From Streptomyces durocortorensis (GTDB lineage Bacteria > Actinomycetota > Actinomycetes > Streptomycetales > Streptomycetaceae): a stretch of 48,103 bases of DNA. The stretch is taken from assembly GCF_016901035.1 (NCBI RefSeq), contig NZ_JAFEUF010000021.1, positions 5,664-53,766 of the forward strand, written 5' to 3'. The number at the start of each line of letters is the position of its first letter. Position 1 is the stretch's first letter. This document shows, one piece after another, positions 25,701 to 33,729 of the stretch. Under the pieces are notes generated by a model that had not been told where the DNA came from, did no database searches, and was given only the letters and a program-made list of their open reading frames with translations. Made by a program: the position numbers and the translations under genes.

Positions 25701-28700
25701 TCGGCGACGGTCGGGTCCTCGGACAGGTCGGCGTGCAGGGGCAGCGGGTTGACGAAGTAGCCGTAGACGGAGGCGAAGTCCTGCCGGGTGCGGCCGGTCA
25801 CCGGGGAGCCGACGACGATGTGGTCCTGCCCTGAGTAGCGGTGCAGCAGGAGGTAGTACGCGCTCAGCAGCACCATGAACGGGGTGACGCCGTGCGCGCG
25901 GGCCAGGGCGTGGACGCGGGCGCTCAACGCGTCGTCGAGGACGAAGAACTCCGAGGCCCCGTTGTGGGTCTGCACCGCCGGGCGCGGCTTGTCGACGGGC
26001 AGGTCCAGGAGCGGGACCTCCGCCGGCAGATGGGTCCGCCAGTAGTCGAGCATCCCCGTCGCCCCGGGCCCGGCCAGGAAGGCGTTCTGCTGGTTGAGGA
26101 AGTCGAGGTAGCGGGCCTCGACCGGCGGGAGCTGTGGCTCCCGGTTGCGGCGCAACGCCTCGTAGGTGGAAAGGAGTTCCTCGATGAAGGTGAACGTGGA
26201 GATGGCGTCGGAGACGATGTGGTGGACGGCCTTCATGATGATCCAGCGGTCCGGGCCCCGCTTGAAGAGGCGGAAGCGGATCAGGGGGTCGTGAGCGAGG
26301 TCGTAGGGCTTGCGGTACTCCTGGACGATCGTGGCGTGGACGGTCTCCCAGTCCTCGCCCTGGACGTCGAAGAGGGCGAGGTCGGTCCTGGCGTCCTCGG
26401 AGACCCGCTGCACGGCCTGCCCGTCCACCAGGAGGAAGTTGGTGCGCAGCGCGGGGTGGCGGGCGATGAGCCGGCGGACGGCCTCGAACATCAGGTCCGG
26501 TTCGAGGGCGACGTTCACCTCGACGGCCCCGCCGATGTTGTACGCGTAGCCGTCGGGGTTGAGGTGCTTGAGGAACCAGAGCGCCTTCTGGTTCTGCGTC
26601 AGCGGGTACTGCCGCTCATCGCTGTGGAGTTCGACCGCGTCGGCGGCCCTGTCGTCCTCCTCCGCCGAGGCCAGGGCGGCGAGCCCGTCGTGGAGCTGCG
26701 CGGCGAGTTCCCCGGCCGGGGTGCCGCTGAGCAGGGCGACGACGGGCAGGGCGACGCCGAGTTCGGCGTGGATACGGGCGCGCAGCTCCATGGCGAGGAG
26801 GGAGTCGAGCCCGAGTTCGCCGAGGCCCGTGGTGGCGTCGACGCGGTCCGTTCCGGTGCGGAGCACGGTGGCGGCGAGCGCGGCGAACCGCTCGGCGACC
26901 AGCGTGCGCCGGGCCTCCTCCCCGGCGGCGCGGAAGGTGTCGAGGAACCCGTGGCCGGAGGCGGTGTCCGTGGGCGGCGCGGCGGCGGACGCGAGGTCGG
27001 CGACCAGCGGCGGCGGTGACGGGTACCAGGCGAGGAAGACGGGCCAGTCGACGACGGTGGCCACGACGAGCTGCGCGTGGTCCTGTCCGATGACGCGTTC
27101 CAGGACGGCCATGCCCGCGTCCGGGGAGAGCGAGCTCATGCCCCGGCTGTGCAGGTAGTGCTCGACCAGGCCGAGTTCCTCGATCATGCCGGTGGCCCAG
27201 GGGCCCCAGTCGAGGCTGAGCGCGGGCAGGCCCTGGGCGCGGCGGTGGTGGGCGAGGGCGTCCAGGAAGGCGTTCCCGGCGGCGTAGTTGGTCTGGCCGG
27301 CCGTGGTCAGCAGCGAGGCGATCGACGCGAAGAGCACGAAATGTTCGAGGGGTTCGTCCCGCAGGTGCCGGTGCAGGAGGTGGGCGCCGATGGTCTTGGG
27401 GTCGTGGACGGCGTCGAAGGCGGCCCGGTCGAGGTCGGCGACGAGCGTGTCGCGGACCTGGCCGGCCAGGTGGAACACCCCGCGCAGGGGCGGCGCTCCG
27501 CTCTGCCGGTGGGCGTCGAGCCAGCCGGTCAGGCCGTCCTCGTCGGTGATGTCGAAGGTGGCGGGGACGGGCTGCGCGCCGAGCGCCTCCAGCTCGCGGA
27601 GCAGGGCCACGGCCCGGCCCTCGGCGGTGGCGGGATCGGTTCCGGCCCACTTCTCCCGGGCCGGCACGGGGGTGCGCCCGACCAGGACGATCCGGCGGGC
27701 CCCGCGCCGTACGAGCGTCCGGCACAGCAGCCGGCCGAGCGCGCCGAACGCACCGGTGACCAGGTAGCTTCCGTCGCCCCGCAGGCGCAGTGGCAGGGGC
27801 CGGGTGAGGCTCTCGGCGGGACGGAGGCGGCTGGTGCGGCGGCGGCCGTCGCGCAGGGCGATCTCCTGCTCGTCGTCGCTCAACGCCTCGGCCAGGAGCG
27901 CCGCCGCCTCGGCGCGGTCGCCGTCCGGGCCGGGCTGCCTGCGGGGGTCGAGGTCGATGAGCTTGCCGGGGTGTTCGGTCAGTTCCTGGTGGCGCAGGAC
28001 GCGGCCGATGCCCCAGGCGGGCGCTGCGAGGGGTTCGGTCCCTTCGCCGGGCAGGGCGGGCTGGGTGCCTCGGGTGACGATGTGCAGGCGGCCGGCCTCG
28101 CCCCGGGCGGTGAGCAGCCGGGCGAGGGCGATCAGGGAGTACGCGCCCGCGCCGGTGTGGGCGTGGAGGGTGCTCCGGTCGCATGCGGCGAGGGCGGGGG
28201 CGTCTAGGTTCCACAGGTGCAGGACGTTCCCCCGGAAGGGCCCGCCGTCGCGGTCGAGGTCGGCGAAGAGACGGCGCAGGTCGGCGTCGGAGGTGGGGTC
28301 GACGGTGTACGTGCGGCCGTCGGCGGAGGCCGTGTACGAGTGGCCGTCGGCGGAGGCCGGGTGGGCCGCGCCCCGGCGGACCAGGCGGCACCGTTCGCCA
28401 CGGGCCTCGGCCAGGGCGGCGAAGGCCTCCGCGATGCCTGTGGCGTCGGCGAGGAGCAGCCAGCTCACGTCCTGCGGCGGGGCTCCGGTGTCCTCGGCCG
28501 GCAGCGGCGGGCAGTCGGTCCAGACGGGTTCGGCGAGCCAGGAGTCGATCGTGGTGCGGGCGACGGCGGTGGCCGCCTTCTCGACGTCGGCGGCCCGGAA
28601 GCCCTCAATGCGGCCGAGGGGTGTGCCGTCGTCGGCGTACAGGGCGATGTTCCCGAGGGTGGTGTCCGCGTCGGCGGGGAGCAGGGTGGCGTGGGCCCAG

Positions 28701-31700
28701 AACGGCTGGTCGCCGATGGGTTCGAGGGCGACCTCGTCCAGGGAGAGCGGCAGCCTGATCCCGGTGGCCGGGACGGGGTCTTCGGGGGCCGGCGGAGTCG
28801 GCGGGATCAGCGGGGTCAGGAGCGTCTGGAAGCAGGCGTCGAGCAGGACGGGGTGGAGGTGGTGCCCGGCGGCGTCGTCGCCGATCGCCCGGGGCGGGCG
28901 GATCCGGGCGAGGACCTCTCCGGCGCCGATCCAGACCTCCTCCAGGGCCTGGAAGGCGGGGCCGTAGTGGTAGCCGAGGGCGGCCAGCGCGGTGTAGCAG
29001 TCGGGTCCTTCGAGGTGGCGCTGGGACCGGGCCCGGATCGCGGAGGCGTCGAGCGGCGGGGTGGTGCGGCGGCGCTGTCCGGTGCGGACGGTTCCGCTCG
29101 CGTGGACGGTCCGCTCACCGTCGTCCCCGGTCGGGGAGGCGATGGTGAAGGCGGCGTTCTCCGGGGAGAACGACACCTCCACGGTCCGGTCCTCGCCGTC
29201 GGGCAGGAAGAGCGCCTTGCGCAGGTCGATGTCGGCGAGGACGGCGGTGGTGGAGCCGGTGAGCCGCAGGACGGCCTGGGCGGCCATCTCCAGGTAGCCG
29301 GCGGCGGGGAGGACCACGGTGTCCTGGATGCGGTGGTCGGCGAGGTAGGGCAGGTCCTCGGTGCCCAGACGGGCCAGCCAGGTGGGTGCGGTGGCGTCGG
29401 TACGGCGGCCGAGGAGCGGGTGGTCCCGGTGGCCCAGCCGGACCTGGGCGACCGGCCGGGGCTCGGTCCAGTGGCGGTCGCGCCGGAAGGGGTGGCGGGG
29501 CAGGGTGACGGGCCGGCCGGTGGGCTGGAGCAGGTCCCAGTCGACGGGGACGCCGAGGGTGTGGAGCGTACCGAGGGAGGCGGCGAAGCGCTCGGTCTCG
29601 TCCTCCCGGCGGCGGATCGAGGCCAGGGTGAGTGCGGACCTGCCGCCCGCGTCGAGGCATTCGCGGATCGCGTGGCCGAGGACCGGGTGCGGGCCGATCT
29701 CCAGGAAGAGGCGGTGGCCGTCGTCGGCGATGCGGTCGATCGCCGACCGGAAGCGCACCCGGTCGCGGACGTTCTTCCACCAGTAGGCGGCGTCGAGTTC
29801 CTCGCCCCGGGCGGTGCCCTCGACGCCGGTGAGATACAGCGGCACCTGGGTGGGCCGTGGCCGCAACGGGGCCAGCTCCGCCAGCAGTTCGTCCTTGACG
29901 CGCTCCATCCCGACGCTGTGGTACGGAACTTCGACGGTGAGGAACTTCGCGAACTGCTGCTCGGCCCGCAGCTCCTCGGCCAGCAGGGCCAGAGCCGCCT
30001 CGTCCCCGGCCAGGGTGATCGCGGTGGGGCTGTTGACGGCGGCGATGGAGACCCGGTCGCGGTAGGGCCGCACCCGGCGCTCCGCCTCGTCCTCGGACAG
30101 GCTGACGGCGAGCATGGTGCCCGTACCGGCCAGGGTCTGCTGGAGGCGGCTGCGGTGCACGACGATCCTGGCCGCGTCCCGCAGGGAGTAGACGCCCGCC
30201 GTGTGGAAGGCGGCGATCTCCCCGGTGCTGTGTCCGACCACGGCGTCGGGCCGCACGCCGTGGGACCGCCACAGGGCGGCCAGGCCGACCTGTACGGCGA
30301 AGTTCGCGGGCTGGGCCAGCCAGGTCTCCGTCATCCGGGAGACGGATTCCTCGGCGGTCAGTTCCTCGACGAGGGACCAGTCGGCGAACTCCCGCATCGC
30401 ACGGTCGCACGCGGTGACGGCGTCCCGGAAGACCGCTTCCTCTTCGAGGAGTTGGCGGCCCATGCCCCACCACTGGGGGCCCATGCCGGTGAAGACCCAG
30501 ACCAGCCCCCGGTCGGCGGCGTCGCGGGCCCGGCCGTGGACGACCCGGGGGTGGGGCTCGCCGCGCTCGTGGGCGGCGAGGGCCTCGTCGAGGGAGGCGC
30601 GGGAGGTGTGGACGACGGCCAGCCGTTCGGGGAGGTGCTGGCGGCGGTGGGCCAGGGTGTGGCCGAGGTCGTCGAGGGCCACGGCCGGGCCGTTGTCGCC
30701 CGCCAGTTCGGCCCGGATCCCGGCCGCCATCTCCGTCAGGGCGTCCGGGCGGCGGGCGCTGAGCGGCAGGATGCTCCAGCGCCGCCCGGCGGATGCGACG
30801 CTCCCAGGGTCCGGTGGAACCGGCGGCGGGGCCTCCTCCAGGACGACATGGGCGTTGGTGCCGCCGAAGCCGAAGGAGTTGACCCCGGCGCGGGCGGGCC
30901 CTTCGTGGGCGGGCCTGCCGGTGGGCCGGGTGGGGATCTCGTAGGGCAGGGTCGCCGGGTCGATGGCGGGGTTGAGGTTCTCCAGGTTGATGTGGGGCGG
31001 GATCGTGCGGTGTTCGATGCTCAGGACGGTCTTGATCAGCCCGGCGATCCCAGCGGCGGATTCGGTGTGGCCGATGTTCGTCTTGACCGAGCCGACGTAG
31101 GCGCGGGCGCCCGGGGCCCGTCCGGTGGCGAGCGCGCGGGCCAGGGCGTTCGCCTCGATCGGGTCGCCGACCGGTGTCGAGGTGCCGTGCGCCTCCATGT
31201 ACTGGAGGTCGCCGGGGGTGATGCCCGCCTCGGCGCAGACCCGGCGGATGAGGTCGACCTGCGCGTCGGGGTTGGGCACGGTGATGCCGTTGGTGTGGCC
31301 GTCCTGGTTGACGCCGCTGCCCAGGATCACCGCGTGGATCCGGTCCCCGTCCCGTACGGCGTCGTCCAGCCGCTTCAGCGCGACCAGGCCGACGCCTTCG
31401 GCCCGTACGTAACCGTCGGCGGCGGCGTCGAAGGTACGGGAGCGGCCCCCGGGCGACAGGAACCCGCCCTTCGTCTCCGCGATGGTGTACTGCGGGGCCA
31501 TGTGCAGCAGGGTGCCGCCGGCCAACGCGAGGTCGGTCTCCCCGTGGTGCAACGCCTGGCAGGCCAGGTGGACGGCGACCAGGGAGGAGCTGCACGCGGT
31601 GTCGACGGACAGGCTCGGGCCGCGGAAGTCGAAGCAGTACGAGATCCGGTTCGACACCATCGTCATCATGGTCCCGGTCGCGGTGTGGGCGGCCAGAGAG

Positions 31701-32143
31701 GTGAAGCCCAGGTCGGCGAATTGCAGGATCTTGTAGTCCAGGGTGAACGCGCCGACGTAGACGGCGACGTTGCCGCCGGCGAGGTCGGCGGGCCTCTGGC
31801 CACCGTCCTCCAGGGCCTCCCAGGCCACTTCGAGGAGCTTTCGCTGCTGCGGGTCCATGTGGTCGGCCTCGCGCGGGCTGATGCCGAAGAACGCGGGGTC
31901 GAACTCGTCGAAGCCGTCGATGTATCCGCCGCGGCCGCCGACGAGGCGCCCGGGTTTGTCGCGGAACCGGCTGCCGAGCGTACGGACGTCGTACCGGTCG
32001 GGCGGGGTGGGCGTGATGCAGTCCTTGCCCGCCACCAGGTTCCGCCAGAACGAGCGGTGGTCCGAGGCGCCGCCGGGCAGGCGGCAGCCCATCCCGATGA
32101 TCGCCACCTTGTTCCGTAACTCCCGGCTGTTCGCGTCGGCCAT
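22721..32143 (-). CDS. ftdB: PTM iterative hybrid PKS-NRPS, FtdB-like
   Basis: The 3140-residue protein has one PKS and one NRPS module. KS about 11-436 with Cys184 (DTACSSS), His319 (EAHGT) and His359 (NIGHTE); AT about 548-870 with Ser639 (GHSTGE) and a YHSV motif; DH about 907-1185 with His937 and Asp1102; KR about 1455-1650 with a TGAFGALG motif, Ser1607, Tyr1620 and Asn1624; ACP about 1745-1820 with Ser1781 (GLDSL). Then C about 1846-2290 with HHIVSDA at 1974-1980, A about 2305-2800 with TTSGSTGRPK, PCP about 2835-2905 with Ser2865, and TE about 2925-3140 with Ser2985, Asp3012 and His3112. No ER or methyltransferase is seen. Known relatives build two polyene chains iteratively and attach them to both amines of L-ornithine, then release the tetramate. 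GAGGAG precedes the ATG. Confidence 0.95.
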   Translation of the reverse strand: MADANSRELRNKVAIIGMGCRLPGGASDHRSFWRNLVAGKDCITPTPPDRYDVRTLGSRFRDKPGRLVGGRGGYIDGFDEFDPAFFGISPREADHMDPQQRKLLEVAWEALEDGGQRPADLAGGNVAVYVGAFTLDYKILQFADLGFTSLAAHTATGTMMTMVSNRISYCFDFRGPSLSVDTACSSSLVAVHLACQALHHGETDLALAGGTLLHMAPQYTIAETKGGFLSPGGRSRTFDAAADGYVRAEGVGLVALKRLDDAVRDGDRIHAVILGSGVNQDGHTNGITVPNPDAQVDLIRRVCAEAGITPGDLQYMEAHGTSTPVGDPIEANALARALATGRAPGARAYVGSVKTNIGHTESAAGIAGLIKTVLSIEHRTIPPHINLENLNPAIDPATLPYEIPTRPTGRPAHEGPARAGVNSFGFGGTNAHVVLEEAPPPVPPDPGSVASAGRRWSILPLSARRPDALTEMAAGIRAELAGDNGPAVALDDLGHTLAHRRQHLPERLAVVHTSRASLDEALAAHERGEPHPRVVHGRARDAADRGLVWVFTGMGPQWWGMGRQLLEEEAVFRDAVTACDRAMREFADWSLVEELTAEESVSRMTETWLAQPANFAVQVGLAALWRSHGVRPDAVVGHSTGEIAAFHTAGVYSLRDAARIVVHRSRLQQTLAGTGTMLAVSLSEDEAERRVRPYRDRVSIAAVNSPTAITLAGDEAALALLAEELRAEQQFAKFLTVEVPYHSVGMERVKDELLAELAPLRPRPTQVPLYLTGVEGTARGEELDAAYWWKNVRDRVRFRSAIDRIADDGHRLFLEIGPHPVLGHAIRECLDAGGRSALTLASIRRREDETERFAASLGTLHTLGVPVDWDLLQPTGRPVTLPRHPFRRDRHWTEPRPVAQVRLGHRDHPLLGRRTDATAPTWLARLGTEDLPYLADHRIQDTVVLPAAGYLEMAAQAVLRLTGSTTAVLADIDLRKALFLPDGEDRTVEVSFSPENAAFTIASPTGDDGERTVHASGTVRTGQRRRTTPPLDASAIRARSQRHLEGPDCYTALAALGYHYGPAFQALEEVWIGAGEVLARIRPPRAIGDDAAGHHLHPVLLDACFQTLLTPLIPPTPPAPEDPVPATGIRLPLSLDEVALEPIGDQPFWAHATLLPADADTTLGNIALYADDGTPLGRIEGFRAADVEKAATAVARTTIDSWLAEPVWTDCPPLPAEDTGAPPQDVSWLLLADATGIAEAFAALAEARGERCRLVRRGAAHPASADGHSYTASADGRTYTVDPTSDADLRRLFADLDRDGGPFRGNVLHLWNLDAPALAACDRSTLHAHTGAGAYSLIALARLLTARGEAGRLHIVTRGTQPALPGEGTEPLAAPAWGIGRVLRHQELTEHPGKLIDLDPRRQPGPDGDRAEAAALLAEALSDDEQEIALRDGRRRTSRLRPAESLTRPLPLRLRGDGSYLVTGAFGALGRLLCRTLVRRGARRIVLVGRTPVPAREKWAGTDPATAEGRAVALLRELEALGAQPVPATFDITDEDGLTGWLDAHRQSGAPPLRGVFHLAGQVRDTLVADLDRAAFDAVHDPKTIGAHLLHRHLRDEPLEHFVLFASIASLLTTAGQTNYAAGNAFLDALAHHRRAQGLPALSLDWGPWATGMIEELGLVEHYLHSRGMSSLSPDAGMAVLERVIGQDHAQLVVATVVDWPVFLAWYPSPPPLVADLASAAAPPTDTASGHGFLDTFRAAGEEARRTLVAERFAALAATVLRTGTDRVDATTGLGELGLDSLLAMELRARIHAELGVALPVVALLSGTPAGELAAQLHDGLAALASAEEDDRAADAVELHSDERQYPLTQNQKALWFLKHLNPDGYAYNIGGAVEVNVALEPDLMFEAVRRLIARHPALRTNFLLVDGQAVQRVSEDARTDLALFDVQGEDWETVHATIVQEYRKPYDLAHDPLIRFRLFKRGPDRWIIMKAVHHIVSDAISTFTFIEELLSTYEALRRNREPQLPPVEARYLDFLNQQNAFLAGPGATGMLDYWRTHLPAEVPLLDLPVDKPRPAVQTHNGASEFFVLDDALSARVHALARAHGVTPFMVLLSAYYLLLHRYSGQDHIVVGSPVTGRTRQDFASVYGYFVNPLPLHADLSEDPTVAELLQQVRRTVLGGLDNQEYPFVLLVEELGLQHDPSRSAVFQAMFILLTHKVATEQYGYRLDYIELPEEEGQFDITLSAYEDEAEGRFHCVFKYNTDLFLPETMRRMAAHYSRLLDGMTRAPGERPASRLEMLGDRERERLVEEWSRPALPFTGHRDDELFTPVHALIARAAAAHPSAVAVATPAPHGGAHRLTYAELVRRADDTAARLRTLGVGEGSVVVLCLEKSPELIVALLAVLKAGAAYLPLRPDQPADRLAHLVTATGAGLVLVVDEAAPGQTGALAVPTLTLTALAATAPQPDGPPGETAPDSPAYIITTSGSTGRPKAVRVSHRNLASAYEAWRQEYRLETDVRTHLQMAEPSFDVFTGDLVRALCSGGTLVLADRDLLFDTPRLYRTMRQERVDCAEFVPAVVRGLMDHCTREGLRLDFLRLLVVGSDAWSVGEYRRLAELCGPGTRLVNSYGLTEVTIDSAYFEGPVDDLEPGAMVPIGRPLPGSALHILDAHGEPVPPGVPGELWIGGHGVALGYAGDPGQTEERFVTRTLSRAADARPERLYRTGDIARWDAHGRVHLLGRTDGQVKLRGHRIEIGEIEAQLARWPALARAVVTVRTDTGGDAALCAYCVPEAGAALDVRALRRHLARSLPSYMIPSHFTELPALPLTGNGKLDPAALPAPRAEAGDRPHEEPVTLYEVSLARHWKTLLGCEQVGLEDDFFELGGSSIKLIELLHHLRTEFGVGVPVSRLYQVTTLHGMAATVEDVLLGASAEDLPSLTFNAGQNPALFCFPPAGGHGLVYRGLAAHLPDHTVIGFNYLPGDDKIARYADLIEADRPDGPCLLLGYSLGGNLAFETAKELERRGRHVAHVVILDSRRILTAYEPDASGVAAFEAELADHVRRHTGSDAVTHETLAHAAEYLAFCGRTPNTGTVAATVTVITDEEKAALYAAGQHGTWHGSSTGTTAVLRGSGVHAEMLDAKHLLRNAQLVRDTLRGEAPHAG

Positions 32144-32154
32144 GGGAACTCCTC

Positions 32155-32195
32155 AAGTCGTGGTGCCGTAAGTCGTGGTGCCGTAAGTCGTGGTG
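32155..32195 (-). repeat. 15-bp tandem repeat in the ftdA-ftdB gap
   Basis: AAGTCGTGGTGCCGT occurs at 32155-32169 and 32170-32184, with 11 more bases of a third copy at 32185-32195. The 74-base gap between the ftdA stop and the ftdB start is largely made of this repeat, which ends next to the ftdB ribosome-binding site. Copy number could alter the leader length or coupling. Confidence 0.85.
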
Positions 32196-32217
32196 AAGCG
32201 CGTGGTGGGGGCGGCGG

Positions 32218-33159
32218 TCACTCCGGGTCGGGGGCCGGTGCGGGTCTGCGTCGCCAGGGGTGCAGGAGGGCCGCGAGGATCTCGCCGGTGCCGGGGAAGG
32301 AGGCGGGATCGTGGAGACCGACGGCGGCGGGTTCGCGGCCGGGACGCCAGGTGAAGCTGCCGAAGAGGTGGTCCCAGCACGACAGGTCGGAGCCGTAGTG
32401 GCCGGCTTCGGACAGATCGGTGCTGTGGTGCAGCCGGTGCTGCTCGGGGCTGGCCAGCAGATGGTTGAGCGGGCCGATCCGGACGTCGATGTTGGCGTGG
32501 ACGAAGTAGCCCTGTGCGGCGACGAAGAGTCCGGCCACCAGCACGGCGGGACGGGAGAAGCCGACGAGGGCCAGGGTCAGCTGGACGAGGCTCTGCGCCA
32601 GCACGATGTCCAGCACGTGGTTGACCCCGTTGTTGGCGACGTTGACCTTCTCCGGCACGTGGTGCACCCCGTGGAGTCGCCAGAGCAGGGCGTTCCGGTG
32701 GCCCAACCGGTGCACCAGGTAACTCACCAGCGACCCGGCGAGGAGGGCGCCCGGGATCTCGGCCCCGAGGTGGCGGGCCGGCTCCTCGGGCGAGATCAGG
32801 CCGACGGCCAGCGCGACCAGCAGTTGCGCCAGTCCGCTTCCGGCCATGGTGAGCAGGAACCAGATGCCGTACCAGCGCCATTCGTCCTTTCCGGGATGCC
32901 AGTTCCGGTCGTACGGAATCAGCCGCTCCAGGAGAGCCAGATAGGCGATGACGCCGATCAGGAAAAGCGGGCTGACCCACGCCGGATCCCATCGCAGGCT
33001 CAATGCGAACGCCGCGACGCACACGACAGCGAGGAGGAGAACGGGGTAGGCGACGGCACGGAGAATACGGGAAGCCGAATTACCGGCCGCCCCCTTCCCG
33101 GAAACCGAATAGTCGGCCGAATGAATTTCGCCATCGGCGGCGCGCTCGCGCTCGTCCAT
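32218..33159 (-). CDS. ftdA: PTM hydroxylase, FtdA-like (sterol desaturase/fatty acid hydroxylase family)
   Basis: The 313-residue membrane protein has several helices (AVAYPVLLLAVVCVAAFAL, VSPLFLIGVIAYLALLE, WFLLTMAGSGLAQLLVALAVG) and the di-iron histidine clusters of the family: HRLGHRNALLWRLHGVHHVPE, NHVLD, and HRLHHSTD. In PTM clusters the homologue hydroxylates the ornithine-derived carbon of the tetramate-side macrolactam. The ATG at 33159 was preferred because GTGGGGGTCACAT lies upstream and the protein then begins with hydrophilic MDERERAAD; an in-frame start at 33339 would add 60 residues with no similarity to the family. It is the promoter-proximal gene of the operon. Confidence 0.88.
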   Translation of the reverse strand: MDERERAADGEIHSADYSVSGKGAAGNSASRILRAVAYPVLLLAVVCVAAFALSLRWDPAWVSPLFLIGVIAYLALLERLIPYDRNWHPGKDEWRWYGIWFLLTMAGSGLAQLLVALAVGLISPEEPARHLGAEIPGALLAGSLVSYLVHRLGHRNALLWRLHGVHHVPEKVNVANNGVNHVLDIVLAQSLVQLTLALVGFSRPAVLVAGLFVAAQGYFVHANIDVRIGPLNHLLASPEQHRLHHSTDLSEAGHYGSDLSCWDHLFGSFTWRPGREPAAVGLHDPASFPGTGEILAALLHPWRRRPAPAPDPE

Positions 33160-33729
33160 ATGTGACCCCCACAAGGGAACGCAACGGGAGTGACCAAACT
33201 TTTCCGCATCGGCGCAGGCTGGAGCAGCTATGGGAGTCTCGGTGAACCCTGGGGCGACCTCGGCCCCGCGCTGACGTCTTTCAGACACCCGGCTCCGATG
33301 GAATTCGGCCGTGGCGTGAACCGATGCCCCCGACCCCATCAGCCCACGTCATCTATTTCCCGATCCTGCGGCTTTAATCACGCTCGCTCACGGAAATTCA
33401 CCGGCATCTTTATCGACGATAAGCGACGCGAAAAAAGATCGCACAACCGAACGAGGCCATGTTTCCGAGAAACTACTTCGTAGGATCATCGCGATGCCGC
33501 GGGACGGCGCATGACGATGCGCCGGAGGGGAATTCTCGCGCTCGGGCGTGCGTCGAATCGAGGAGCCGTGCGCCCGCGCGCGAACGGCGTCGCCGCGTGC
33601 TCCTCACCAGCGCGTGCACGGTGGGCGAACCCCGGGCTCCTTCCGCCGGCGGACACCACCCTGCGATGATCACGGCGAGATCAGGCAGTCCAGCAGCCCG
33701 GCAGCCCGGCAGTGAATCGAGGAGTCCCC
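33160..33729. promoter_or_regulatory. Divergent intergenic region upstream of the PTM operon
   Basis: These 570 bases hold no credible gene and are lower in GC than their neighbours around 33350-33480. Visible elements are a hairpin-forming inverted repeat at 33505-33524 (arms CGGCGCAT and ATGCGCCG, loop GACG) and a small palindrome TTATCG-A-CGATAA at 33410-33422. A possible minus-strand promoter is TTGTGC near 33443 with TTATCG about 18 bases downstream, which is weak. No regulator gene is in the cluster, so control is likely by regulators encoded elsewhere acting here. Confidence 0.6.
33505..33524. promoter_or_regulatory. 8-bp-arm inverted repeat in the PTM/PLP-enzyme intergenic region
   Basis: CGGCGCAT at 33505-33512 and ATGCGCCG at 33517-33524 are perfect complements around GACG. 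It may be an operator or a stable RNA hairpin in the leader of the divergent gene at 33730. No family could be matched. Confidence 0.5.

Noticed and set aside
28217..32119. A 1300-residue plus-strand open frame opposite the synthase gene
   Set aside because: It is a high-GC shadow of ftdB on the other strand; its Gly/Val/Asp-rich translation has no recognisable domain, while the minus-strand frame has every PKS-NRPS motif.
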